From NCBI GenBank assembly GCA_004298115.1, contig SCRJ01000186.1:1-33229 (forward strand): DNA of 33,229 nucleotides. The letters run 5' to 3'. The DNA comes from Acidobacteriota bacterium (GTDB taxonomy: Bacteria; Acidobacteriota; Thermoanaerobaculia; Thermoanaerobaculales; Thermoanaerobaculaceae). The translations under genes were made by a program, and so were the position numbers. The notes beneath the pieces were generated by a model that was not told where the DNA came from, made no database searches, and saw only the letters and a program-made list of their open reading frames with translations. Shown here piece after piece: positions 23,390 through 31,523 of this stretch (position 1 is its first letter; each line of letters begins with the position of its first letter).

Positions 23390-25927
23390 TCAACGCCCAA
23401 CGGCCCGGCCGGGGCGATCGGCAGCCCCGTCGACCGGGCGGCCCACCAGCGGCACCACGACGACCGCGGCCAGGACCGCGAACACGACCCCGAGCGACGC
23501 CATCCACCCCATGCTGCGCAACCCCGGGTAATGGGTGGTCACGAGCGTCCCGAAGCCGACGACGGTGGTGAGCGCCGACAGAACGACGGCGCGGGCGGTC
23601 GCCGCAAGCTCCTCCGTGCCGGCTCCCTCGCGCACGCGGTGCACGATGTAGATCGCGTAGTCGCTCCCGACCCCGATGATCATCGTGATCACGAAGACGT
23701 TGAGGAGGTTCAGGGGATAACCGACCACCGCCATCACACCGAGCGCCCACAGCACGCCGGCGGCCACCGGCAGCAGGCATATGAGCGCCCGCTTCAGGGA
23801 GCGCGAGTCCCACAACAAGAGACCGACGACCAGCACGAGACCGAGCCCGCCCGCGAGCACCGCGTCCTGCCACACCGTGTGCCGGAGCCGCTGCGAGACG
23901 AGGTTCACGCCGGTCAGGTGAGCCCCTGGCACGCGCCCCACCAACGCCTCAAGCTCGGGCGGCGCCTCGCGCCGCCACTGGTCGGGCGGCGCAAAGACGT
24001 TGATCACCGTGGTGACGCCGGCGGCGGAACGGTGCAACGAACGATCCACCACCTGCTGGACGGGCGTCCCGTTCCAGACGCTCAGCGAGATCGGCCCGCT
24101 CGGACGGAGCGCCTCGCCCAGCGTGGCGAAGCCGGCGTCGAACGCCGCCGGCACCAGCCCGACCTTCGTGAACGCCGCGGCGAGGGCTTGCTCGACCCGG
24201 GCCGGATCGGTGAGCTCCCGGTGCGTCGCGATCCAGGCCAGGTTGCGCTCCTGGGCCTCCCGCGGCGGCAGCAGGTTGGCGAGCGAGTCGTACGAGGAAA
24301 TGACCTTGCGCGAGACCAGGTCGTCGAGACCGGCCGCCAGGCGCTGCACGCGGTCCAGAGCCGTCGCGGTGTCGGGGGCCTCGATCCGGATCATCATGGC
24401 GTTGAACGAGAGCCCGAACGCCTTGGAGACCCTCTCCTGCACGGCGACGCCCTGGTTGGAAGGCGAGCGCAAGTTGCGGACGTCGTCGTCGAAGCGCAGG
24501 AATGCCAGCGACCCGAGCGCGGCCACGGTGACGGTCGCGGCCGCGGCGAGCACCGCGGCCCGGTGGCGCTGCGCCCACCCCAGGAGCGGCTCGAGGCGAA
24601 GCCACGCCGACGGCGGAACCGGCGGCCGGCGGTCGAAGAGGGTGACGAGCGCCGGCAGGATCAGGAACGCCGACAGCATCATGAACACGATGCCGGTGCC
24701 GGTCAGCAGGCCGAATTCGCGCAGGCCGGTGAACCGGGTCGCGAGGAACGCGAAGAACGTGCCCACGGTCGTGATCGCGCCCAGCACGACGGCCGGCCCG
24801 GTATGGGCGGCCATCTGTTCGAGCGCGGCGCCGACGGAGGCCCCGGCCAGACGGCCCTCGAGGTAGCGGCCGTACGTCACGATCGTGAAGTCGATCCCGA
24901 GGCCGACCAGCAGCGCCGAGAAGCCCGACGTCGCCGAGTTGAGCTCGCCCAGCGTCACCGCCGCGAAGATGAAGGTCAGAGCGAGGCCGGCCGCGAGCGG
25001 AAGGAAGGCGTAGTGCGCGGTCGCGAAGCGCCGGTACGCGAGGAAGAAGAGCAGCATGACCCCGACCACCGAGGAGACCGAGTTGGACACGATGTCCTGC
25101 TTGATCAGGGTGGCGTCCTCGAGCGCCGTGCGATGGCCGCCGCCGATCTCGACCGCCGGAACGTCCTCGACCGGAACGTCCTCCTGCTCGGCGAACTTCT
25201 GCCGCACCAGGGTGATCCGGCGCTCGACATCGGAAATCAGCGTGCGGTCGAAGTCGATGTTCTGCGCCGGGCCGGTCGGCTTCGCCAGGATCAGCACCAT
25301 CGAGTGGTCCGCCGAGAGGTAGTACCCGCTCGCGTAGTCGATCTTGAGCGAGGCCGGGGCCCGGTTGATGCGCGCCAGGAGCAACGGCAGGAAACCGAGC
25401 GGGTCGCGCACGGCGAACTCTTTGGCCACCATCCCCTGGGGGGTGTCCAGCGCCGCGCGGATGTCGGCGGCACGCGCGGCCAGGCCCACGGGCGTGAGGC
25501 GCTCCTGCAGCGCCGTCAAACCGTCCTGATCGAGGAACAGCACCGCATGGCGCAGCACGGTCTCGGCGAGCTTGACGGGATCCTGGATATGCGCCGTGAC
25601 GTGGCTCAGGTATGGGCTCGTCTTCAGCTCGGCGTCCAGGGAGTCCACGAGCGCGAGCGCGTTCTCGAGGCGCTCCTCGTTCGCCACCGGCACCGCCACG
25701 AGCAACGTATCGAGCGAGCCGAACTCCTCGAGCACCCGCCGGAACTCGCTGACGATCGGGTCGTGGCGGGGCATCAGGTTGAGCACGTCGGTCTCGAACT
25801 TGAGCCTGGTGCCGAGGAACACGCCGACGACGACGACCACGGCCGCTCCGGCCAGCACCAGCCTCGGGTGACGGTGCCCGGTGCGGACCAGGCCACGGGC
25901 CACGGCGCCGGCCAACGGAACGCTCAC
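23390..25927 (-). CDS. MMPL/RND-family lipid exporter (HpnN-like)
   Basis: 845 residues from the GTG at 25927 that overlaps the pgsA stop (GTGA). It has the RND plan: a first membrane helix (LVLAGAAVVVVVGVFLGTRL), a large periplasmic loop with FETDVLNLMPRHDP, a block of five or six helices (GIDFTIVTYGRYLEG), a second helix and periplasmic loop (RFDDDVRNLRSPSNQG), and a second helical block (IIGVGSDYAIYIVHRVREG). The FETDxxxLxP motif and overall size fit the hopanoid/lipid transporter HpnN branch. It would move lipids toward the outer membrane. No squalene or hopanoid biosynthesis gene is in the window, so the substrate is unknown. Coupling to pgsA hints at phospholipid or envelope maintenance. 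Confidence 0.88.
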   Translation of the reverse strand: MSVPLAGAVARGLVRTGHRHPRLVLAGAAVVVVVGVFLGTRLKFETDVLNLMPRHDPIVSEFRRVLEEFGSLDTLLVAVPVANEERLENALALVDSLDAELKTSPYLSHVTAHIQDPVKLAETVLRHAVLFLDQDGLTALQERLTPVGLAARAADIRAALDTPQGMVAKEFAVRDPLGFLPLLLARINRAPASLKIDYASGYYLSADHSMVLILAKPTGPAQNIDFDRTLISDVERRITLVRQKFAEQEDVPVEDVPAVEIGGGHRTALEDATLIKQDIVSNSVSSVVGVMLLFFLAYRRFATAHYAFLPLAAGLALTFIFAAVTLGELNSATSGFSALLVGLGIDFTIVTYGRYLEGRLAGASVGAALEQMAAHTGPAVVLGAITTVGTFFAFLATRFTGLREFGLLTGTGIVFMMLSAFLILPALVTLFDRRPPVPPSAWLRLEPLLGWAQRHRAAVLAAAATVTVAALGSLAFLRFDDDVRNLRSPSNQGVAVQERVSKAFGLSFNAMMIRIEAPDTATALDRVQRLAAGLDDLVSRKVISSYDSLANLLPPREAQERNLAWIATHRELTDPARVEQALAAAFTKVGLVPAAFDAGFATLGEALRPSGPISLSVWNGTPVQQVVDRSLHRSAAGVTTVINVFAPPDQWRREAPPELEALVGRVPGAHLTGVNLVSQRLRHTVWQDAVLAGGLGLVLVVGLLLWDSRSLKRALICLLPVAAGVLWALGVMAVVGYPLNLLNVFVITMIIGVGSDYAIYIVHRVREGAGTEELAATARAVVLSALTTVVGFGTLVTTHYPGLRSMGWMASLGVVFAVLAAVVVVPLVGRPVDGAADRPGRAVGR

Positions 25928-26469
25928 CCGTCGGCTCCCACGACCCGCCGCCAGAAGACGGCGAAGTAAGTGACCAACGATGCCAGCGTCATGAGCAGCG
26001 CGATCCACAGCGCCACCTTGGAGATCAGCGCCCACTGCCCGAGTTGGAAGCTGACGATCAGCAGTGAGACCGCCACGATCTGCGAGAGCGTCTTGAGCTT
26101 GCCCCACCAGTTGGCCGCGATCACGACCCCCTGCTGGTGCGCGACCTGGCGCAGACCCGCCATTGCGAACTCCCGCCCGACGATCACGACCACCATCCAG
26201 GCGGGGGCGAGCCCGAGCTCCACCAGCGAGATGAACGCCGCCGACATCAGCAGCTTGTCGGCGATCGGATCGAGCAGGGTGCCGGTCACCGTCACCGCCT
26301 TGGTCCGGCGGGCGATCATCCCGTCGGCGAGGTCGGTCAGCGCCGCCAGCAGGAAGATCCCGAGGCCCCAGAACTCGCTGCCGGAGAAACGGGTCAGCAG
26401 GACCACCACGAGCAGCGGCACCATGAGGATGCGCGCCACCGTGAGCGAGTTGGGCAGGTTCCAGGTCAA
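25924..26469 (-). CDS. pgsA: CDP-diacylglycerol-glycerol-3-phosphate 3-phosphatidyltransferase
   Basis: 181 residues with several membrane helices. The CDP-alcohol phosphotransferase signature D-G-x2-A-R-x8-G-x3-D-x3-D is complete in LADGMIARRTKAVTVTGT followed by LLDPIADK. PgsA makes phosphatidylglycerol phosphate from CDP-diacylglycerol and glycerol-3-phosphate in the inner membrane. The TTG at 26469 is chosen since it gives TWNLPNSLTVARI, the usual beginning; the longer frame upstream is Arg/Pro-rich and runs into the divergent promoter. It is the first gene of pgsA-MMPL-(lon-like). Together with plsY and gpsA at the right end, phospholipid synthesis is well represented here. Confidence 0.93.
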   Translation of the reverse strand: MTWNLPNSLTVARILMVPLLVVVLLTRFSGSEFWGLGIFLLAALTDLADGMIARRTKAVTVTGTLLDPIADKLLMSAAFISLVELGLAPAWMVVVIVGREFAMAGLRQVAHQQGVVIAANWWGKLKTLSQIVAVSLLIVSFQLGQWALISKVALWIALLMTLASLVTYFAVFWRRVVGADG

Positions 26470-26594
26470 GGCGTCAATCCCGCGGGGATTGTAGCCCAGA
26501 CGCGGCGGCGGTCCGCCCAGGGGCGGTCGGAAGGCGGAGGTGGGCGGGCGAGGCGCCCGCGCCGCGGGCTTCGGCGCCTGGCGCGCCCGCAACG

Positions 26595-26600
26595 TACAAT
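26595..26600 (+). promoter_or_regulatory. Leaderless-type -10 box (TACAAT) for the deacetylase gene
   Basis: TACAAT is followed by six bases and then the ATG at 26607. No Shine-Dalgarno site exists in the space. The -35 region is GC-rich and does not match consensus. Confidence 0.55.
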
Positions 26601-26606
26601 GCCGGG

Positions 26607-27416
26607 ATGATCCTCCCGGCACCGGCGCTCGCCGCGCTCCTGCTCACGGCCGCGCCCGGCCCCGTCAACGTCGCGGCCGTCCCCGGGGCGGGCCCCTATT
26701 TCGCCCTCACCTTCGATGCGCACGTCGAGGCGAACGGGGCCGCCCGGCTGCTCGCGTTGCTGCGGGAGCGCCACATCCGCGCGACGATCTTCGTAACCGG
26801 GCGCTTCGCCGAGACGCACCCCGAGCTGCTCCGGCAGGCCGCGGACGACGGGCACGAGGTCGGCAACCACACTTTCTCCCACCCGCACCTCACGACCTGG
26901 GCGACGAACCACCGCCACGACACGCTGCCCCAGATCACCCGAGCACGGCTCCAGGACGAGCTGCTGCGCACGGCCGCCGCGATCGCGGCCGCCACCGGGC
27001 GCCCGCCGTCGCGGTTCTGGCGCGCTCCCTACGGCGAGCACAACCCCACCATCCGCGCCTGGGCGGCCGAGTTGGGCCTCGTCCACGTCGATTGGACGCA
27101 CGGCGATCACGACGCCCTCGACGCCCTCGACTGGGTCGAGAATCCCGGCTCCCGCCGTTACCTGGGGCCGGAGGCGATGGCGCGGCACCTCCTCGACTTC
27201 GAGGCGACGACCGGGGTACCGCTGGCGGGGAGCATCATGCTCATGCACCTGGGCAACAGCCGCCCCGATCTGCCGCTGCTGGAAGCGCTCCCGCTCGTTC
27301 TCGACGAGACCGACCTGCGCGGCCTGCACGCGGTCGGCGTCGGCGAACTATTGCGGCGGGGAGGCGTGTCCCTGCCACCCGACCCGCGGTCGTCCGGCGA
27401 CCCCGCCGCCCGCTAG
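26607..27416 (+). CDS. Secreted polysaccharide deacetylase (NodB domain)
   Basis: 269 residues. The N-terminus ILPAPALAALLLTAAPGPV is a signal peptide. The NodB fold follows: motif 1 reads ALTFDAHVEANG (Asp37, with Ala38 where most members have the second Asp), motif 2 reads GHEVGNHTFSHP (His88, His92, the metal-binding pair), motif 3 FWRAPYGEHN (Arg139), and late motif SIMLMHLG near 211-218. It would remove acetyl groups from an N-acetylated glycan in the periplasm or outside. The loss of the second Asp in motif 1 occurs in some branches and may change metal binding. Its stop shares CTAG with the stop of the convergent ligase gene. Confidence 0.88.
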   Translation: MILPAPALAALLLTAAPGPVNVAAVPGAGPYFALTFDAHVEANGAARLLALLRERHIRATIFVTGRFAETHPELLRQAADDGHEVGNHTFSHPHLTTWATNHRHDTLPQITRARLQDELLRTAAAIAAATGRPPSRFWRAPYGEHNPTIRAWAAELGLVHVDWTHGDHDALDALDWVENPGSRRYLGPEAMARHLLDFEATTGVPLAGSIMLMHLGNSRPDLPLLEALPLVLDETDLRGLHAVGVGELLRRGGVSLPPDPRSSGDPAAR

Positions 27417-29188
27417 CTCCACGACTCGAACGAGCCTTCCTCGGTGTACATCGAGGCGAGGATCTCCTGGTAGCGCCGCTCGACCACCCGGCGCTTCACC
27501 TTCAGGGTCGGGGTCAGCTCGCCGCCCGCGATCGAGAACGACTCGGGCAGGAGCCGGAACTTCTTGATCGTCTCGAAACGGGCGAGGTTGCGGTTGACGT
27601 CGTCGACGATCTTCTGGTAGGCGGCCAGGACCTCGGGCTTGTCGAGCAGGGAACGCACGTCGGACGCCGGAAGGCCGTGCTCCTGCGCCCAGTGCGCGAG
27701 CGGCTCGGGGTTCGGCACGATCAGCGCCACGATGTACGGCTTGCGATCGCCGAACAACACCGCGTTCTCGACCAGCGGGGACGTGCGGAGCTGCTCCTCG
27801 ATCGCCTGCGGGGCCACGTTCTTGCCCCCGGCGGTGACCAGGATGTCCTTCTTGCGGTCGGTGATCCGGAGGTAGCCGTCGGCGCTCAGCTCACCGATGT
27901 CGCCGGTGGCGAACCAACCGGCGGCGTCGAGCACGTCGGCGGTCGCCTGCGGCTTGTTCCAGTACCCCCGCATCACGTGCCGGCCGCGCGTGAGTATCTC
28001 GCCGTCGGCGGCGATCCGCACCTCGACGCCGGGGAGCGCCTCGCCCACCGTACCCAGCCTGGGCCGCGCGAACCGGTTCACCGTGATTACCGGGGATGTT
28101 TCCGTCAGCCCGTACCCCTCGAGCACCAGGACTCCGATGCCGTGAAAGAACTCGCCCACGAACACCGGCAGCGGCGCCCCGCCCGAGATCGAGAAGCGCA
28201 GCCTCCCGCCCACCGCGGCGCGGATCTTGGAGTAAACGAGAACGTCATAGAGCCGCCAGCTCAGCCCTCGGCGCCCGCTCCTGACGCTGGCGAGCGCGAC
28301 GTGGACCGCCCGCTTGAAGATCGACCGCTTGAGACGGGGCGCGGCGGAGAGCTCGTGGAAGATGCGGTCGTAGACCTTCTCGTAGAAGCGCGGCACCGCC
28401 GCAAAGATGTGCGGGCGGATGCGGCGCAGCACGTCGCCGGTCTCGAGGATGCCGCAGTAGGCGATCGTGAGCTCCTTGCCGAAGTAGATGTAGTCGACCA
28501 TCCGTTCGAGCACGTGCGAGAGCGGCAAGAAGACGAGCACCGTCTCTTGCCCCGGCCAGGGCATCATCTCCGCCCCGGAAACCGCATCGAAGACGAAGTT
28601 GTCGTGCGCGAGCATGACCCCCTTGGGCTCCCCGGTCGTGCCCGAGGTGTAGATCAGCGTGGCGAGGTCCCCAGCCTGAACCTGCGGGCGACACGCCTCG
28701 AGGAACGCCGCCGCATCGTCTTCGCTCATCGGTTCGGTGATCGCCGCCAGCGTGCGCACGCCGTCGGGCGCCTCCCCGTCGATCAGGATCACCGCGGTGA
28801 TCGCCGGGCACGAGGCGCGCACCTCGAGCACCTTGGCGAGCTGCTCCGGGTTCTCGACGACTACGGCTCGGGCGCCCGAGTCGGCAAGGATCGCGCGCAC
28901 CTGGTCGGGGAGGAGCGTGGGGTAGATCGGCACGTCCGCGGCCCCCAGGTGGAGCAACGCGAAATCGACGACGTGCCACTCGGGGCGATCCCCGGAGATG
29001 AGGGCGACACGGTCGCCCTTGCCGACCCCGAGCGCCGCGAAACCCCGCGCCAGGCCGGCCACCCGCCGTGCCACCTCGGGGGCGGAGGTCCGCACCTCGC
29101 GGCCCTCGCGCGCGTCGATCAGCGACGGTGCGGGGGACGCCGCCCGCCACTTCGCGAAGACGTCCAGCAACGTGCGTGGTTCGTTCAT
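27413..29188 (-). CDS. Long-chain fatty acyl-CoA ligase (AMP-binding)
   Basis: 591 residues. The enzyme activates fatty acids with ATP and CoA through an acyl-adenylate. Motifs are LIYTSGTTGEPKGVM (P-loop), GYGLTETSPV, GWFATGDIGELSADGYL and ITDRKKDILVTAGGKNVAP, then the C-terminal LTPTLKVKRRVVERRY. It resembles the FadD15/FAA1-type bacterial ligases of about 600 residues. The ATG at 29188 overlaps the tetR stop (ATGA) with GGGAG five bases before it; the slightly longer GTG start is disfavoured. Co-transcription with a TetR regulator suggests acyl-CoA- or fatty-acid-responsive control. Confidence 0.94.
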   Translation of the reverse strand: MNEPRTLLDVFAKWRAASPAPSLIDAREGREVRTSAPEVARRVAGLARGFAALGVGKGDRVALISGDRPEWHVVDFALLHLGAADVPIYPTLLPDQVRAILADSGARAVVVENPEQLAKVLEVRASCPAITAVILIDGEAPDGVRTLAAITEPMSEDDAAAFLEACRPQVQAGDLATLIYTSGTTGEPKGVMLAHDNFVFDAVSGAEMMPWPGQETVLVFLPLSHVLERMVDYIYFGKELTIAYCGILETGDVLRRIRPHIFAAVPRFYEKVYDRIFHELSAAPRLKRSIFKRAVHVALASVRSGRRGLSWRLYDVLVYSKIRAAVGGRLRFSISGGAPLPVFVGEFFHGIGVLVLEGYGLTETSPVITVNRFARPRLGTVGEALPGVEVRIAADGEILTRGRHVMRGYWNKPQATADVLDAAGWFATGDIGELSADGYLRITDRKKDILVTAGGKNVAPQAIEEQLRTSPLVENAVLFGDRKPYIVALIVPNPEPLAHWAQEHGLPASDVRSLLDKPEVLAAYQKIVDDVNRNLARFETIKKFRLLPESFSIAGGELTPTLKVKRRVVERRYQEILASMYTEEGSFESWS

Positions 29189-29802
29189 TTGCACTCCCCC
29201 CCGCGCGACTCGAGACCCCCGAACAGCAGTCTCAGGAGCGGCGCCGCCTGCCCGGCGAGCGACCGCGGGCGTTCAGCCAGTACCCATGACGTGATGAGTT
29301 CGTCCACCGCCCCGAACACCGCCCGGGCGGCCACGTCGGCAGGGACGTCGTTGCGAAAGCGGCCGGACGCCATGCCGTCCGCGATGATCCGCTGCAGCAA
29401 CCGCAGGTACTCCGCCACCTGCCCCCTCGCGACCTGGCGGAGGAAACGCCGGCTGTGCCGGAGTTCGATCTGGAAGATGTGGGCGAGGGCGCGGTCGTTC
29501 TCGAGACTCAGGAGGTGGCGCTCGATGACCTTGCGCAGCCTGGCGCCGGGGTCCTTCTGTTTGGCGGCATCCCGCCGCGCCCGCTGCAGGAACGCCTTGG
29601 CGTGTTCCTCGAGGATCGCCACCAGGATTGCTTCCTTGCCCTCGAAGTAGAGGTACGTGGTGCCGTCCGCCACCCCGGCGCGCTCCGCCACCTCGCGCAT
29701 GCGGGCGTCCTCGTACCCGCGCTCGGCGAACACCTCGACGGCCGCCCGCAGGATCGCGGACCGCTTGGCCTCCCGTGCGTCGTTGCGAAGCGCCCCCCCC
29801 AA
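29185..29802 (-). CDS. TetR-family regulator of fatty-acid metabolism
   Basis: About 205 residues. The N-terminal helix-turn-helix is clear: AKRSAILRAAVEVFAERGYE, then MREVAERAGVADGTTYLYFEGKEAIL. The C-terminal ligand domain has HAKAFLQRARRDAA and later FGAVDELITSWVLAERP, similar to FadR/PsrA/YsiA-type regulators. TTG at 29802 is preferred because GGGAGG is six bases upstream; earlier TTG codons at 29820 and 29808 are possible. It forms an operon with the acyl-CoA ligase (ATGA overlap) and probably represses it via the palindrome at 29826-29839. Confidence 0.9.
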   Translation of the reverse strand: MGGALRNDAREAKRSAILRAAVEVFAERGYEDARMREVAERAGVADGTTYLYFEGKEAILVAILEEHAKAFLQRARRDAAKQKDPGARLRKVIERHLLSLENDRALAHIFQIELRHSRRFLRQVARGQVAEYLRLLQRIIADGMASGRFRNDVPADVAARAVFGAVDELITSWVLAERPRSLAGQAAPLLRLLFGGLESRGGECK

Positions 29803-29825
29803 GGCCAACCTCCCGAACAAACAAG

Positions 29826-29839
29826 TGAATGCTCGTTCA
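29826..29839. promoter_or_regulatory. TetR operator palindrome (TGAATGCTCGTTCA)
   Basis: The site has arms TGAAYG and CRTTCA around a 2-base centre, one mismatch short of perfect. It is very like FadR-type TetR operators of fatty-acid genes. It lies 23 bases upstream of the probable tetR start and just downstream of the promoter, so binding would block transcription start. Autoregulation of the tetR-ligase operon is inferred. Confidence 0.65.
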
Positions 29840-29867
29840 GTCTCACCGAGCCTCCCGCCGCTGTCAA
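29839..29867 (-). promoter_or_regulatory. Promoter of the tetR-ligase operon
   Basis: A perfect -35 box TTGACA (29867-29862, minus strand) is followed after 17 bases by GAGACT, a weak -10. The operator abuts the -10 box. This fits a TetR-repressed promoter. Confidence 0.5.
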
Positions 29868-29885
29868 GCGCCGCGGCCGCAGTGC

Positions 29886-29891
29886 TAGGAT
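29886..29891 (+). promoter_or_regulatory. Leaderless-type -10 box (TAGGAT) for the histidine kinase
   Basis: TAGGAT is followed by six bases and the ATG at 29898. No Shine-Dalgarno site is present. It is divergent from the tetR promoter in a gap of under 100 bases. Confidence 0.5.
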
Positions 29892-29897
29892 GGCGGC

Positions 29898-30575
29898 ATG
29901 TCCGCAGCCGACGCCTCGGCGCTCGAGAACCTCGTCAACCAGGTCGCCCACGACGTGCGCAACCATGCGTTCACCATGGGGTTGCAGGCCGAGATGGGGC
30001 AGCGGCGGTCGGCGGCGGCGCCCGAGATCAAGGCGCACTTCGACGCGATCGTGCGCCAGGTGGACGCGCTGTCGCGGTACCTCGACCAGCTCCTGCTCTT
30101 CGGCCGCCCCGTCAACGTGGCGCCCACCCTCGTCGACCCGGTCGCACTGGCGCAGAGCCAGATCGACCTCCTGCGCGGCCGCCACGGTGACGAGACCGCC
30201 CTCGACGTCCGCGTCGAGGCCGACCCACGCGGGCGCAGGGCGAACTGGGACCCACACGCGTTCGGCCACGCATTGCGGGCGCTCCTCGACAACGCGGTCG
30301 AGAGCGCGACCCCGCCGCCGGCGATCGTCGTCGCCGTGCGCGACGCCGGCGACCACGCCGAGGTCGAGGTCCGCGACGCGGGTCCCGGCATCGCCCCCGA
30401 CGTGCTCGCGCAGTTGGGGACCCCGATGGCGGTGCGGCGCCCTGGAGGCGCCGGCCTCGGCATCGCGATTGCGAGGAAGATGGCGGGGGCTCTCGGCGGC
30501 CGCCTCGAGATCGAGAGCACGCCGGCCGGCGTCACCGCCCGTCTCGTCCTGCCGTGGGAGGCGTCGCCTGCCTGA
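29898..30575 (+). CDS. Orphan soluble histidine kinase
   Basis: 225 residues with no sensor domain or membrane segment. The H-box is VAHDVRNHAFTM (His18 followed by DVRN), then a dimerisation helix, N-box ALLDNAVES, G1 VRDAGPGIAPDV and G2 GGAGLGIAIARKMAG of the HATPase fold. It begins almost at the H-box, so any sensing must come from a partner protein. No response regulator lies nearby. The stop overlaps or precedes the RluA-type gene by a few bases, depending on that gene's start. Likely it phosphorylates a regulator encoded elsewhere or is part of a phosphorelay. Confidence 0.85.
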   Translation: MSAADASALENLVNQVAHDVRNHAFTMGLQAEMGQRRSAAAPEIKAHFDAIVRQVDALSRYLDQLLLFGRPVNVAPTLVDPVALAQSQIDLLRGRHGDETALDVRVEADPRGRRANWDPHAFGHALRALLDNAVESATPPPAIVVAVRDAGDHAEVEVRDAGPGIAPDVLAQLGTPMAVRRPGGAGLGIAIARKMAGALGGRLEIESTPAGVTARLVLPWEASPA

Positions 30576-30600
30576 GCCGCAGCCGGCCGTCGTCCGCTAC

Positions 30601-31503
30601 GTGGTGCCGCCGGCGCTCGCCGGTGAGCGTCTCGATCAGGGGGCAGCGGCGCTGTGCGGGCTGCCGCGGCGGCGTGTGCGCGCGCTGGCGGCGGAGGGGC
30701 GGCTCTGGCTCGACGGCAAGGCCGTCCGCGTGCTCTCGCGGCCGCTGCGCCTGGCGGACGTCGTGGAGATCGTTCGCCGGGACGAGGCGCTCGCCGAGCC
30801 CGCGCCGGTGCCGCCGCTGCCGATCATCCACGAGGACGGCTGGCTCGTCGCAATCGACAAGCCCGCGGGCGTCGCGTCGCAGCCGCCGCGCGAACGAGCG
30901 CCCGGCGAACTCACCGCCCAGGAACGGCTGTTGCTGCAACTGGCGCTGCGCGAGGGCCGCCGGGTGGACGCGCTGCTGTTCCACCGGCTGGACCGGCTCA
31001 CGACCGGGGTGCTGGTGTTCGCCCGCCAGCGCGACGCGGCGCGCGCGCTGGCCCGCACCTGGGCCACCGGGAGCGCCGACAAGCGCTACCTCGCGGTCGT
31101 GCGCGGCGACCCCGGCGAGGCGAATCGCACGCTCGCCGGTCCGATCGCCGCGGACCTGCTGGTCCCCGGGCGCTTCCGCGTCGCCCGCGACGGCCGCCCG
31201 GCCCGCACCCGGGTGCGCCGGCTCGCCGCCGCCGACGGTCTTGCGCTGGTCGAGGTCCACCCGCTCACCGGCCGCACCCACCAGGTTCGCGTTCACCTCG
31301 CCCACGCCGGCGTTCCGGTCGCGGGGGACGGGCTCTATGGCGGCGGCGACCTGCCGCGCCCGTTCCTGCACGCCTGGCGCCTGACGCTGCCGCACCCGAA
31401 GGACGGCGTGCCGCTGCGCCTCGAGGCGCCCCTCCCGGCCGACATGGTCGCGTTCCTCGCCGCCCACGGCCTCACACTCCCCGACGCGCCCGCCCGCGGC
31501 TGA
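30601..31503 (+). CDS. RluA-family pseudouridine synthase
   Basis: 300 residues. An S4-like RNA-binding domain occupies about 1-60 (GERLDQGAAALCGLPRRRVRALAAEGRLWLDGK). The catalytic domain follows with PLPIIHEDGWLVAIDKPAGVAS and the catalytic motif FHRLDRLTTGVLVFA (the Asp of HRLDR). Later are DKRYLAVVRG, RTRVRRLA, VHPLTGRTHQVRVHLAHAGVP and GDGLYG. It converts uridine to pseudouridine in rRNA or tRNA; the target is not identified. The GTG at 30601 is the first conventional start. A CTG at 30568 with GGGAGG six bases upstream gives 11 more residues and would overlap the kinase stop; it is an attractive but rare start. Confidence 0.93.
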   Translation: MVPPALAGERLDQGAAALCGLPRRRVRALAAEGRLWLDGKAVRVLSRPLRLADVVEIVRRDEALAEPAPVPPLPIIHEDGWLVAIDKPAGVASQPPRERAPGELTAQERLLLQLALREGRRVDALLFHRLDRLTTGVLVFARQRDAARALARTWATGSADKRYLAVVRGDPGEANRTLAGPIAADLLVPGRFRVARDGRPARTRVRRLAAADGLALVEVHPLTGRTHQVRVHLAHAGVPVAGDGLYGGGDLPRPFLHAWRLTLPHPKDGVPLRLEAPLPADMVAFLAAHGLTLPDAPARG

Positions 31504-31523
31504 CCCACCGGGGCATCGATGGC

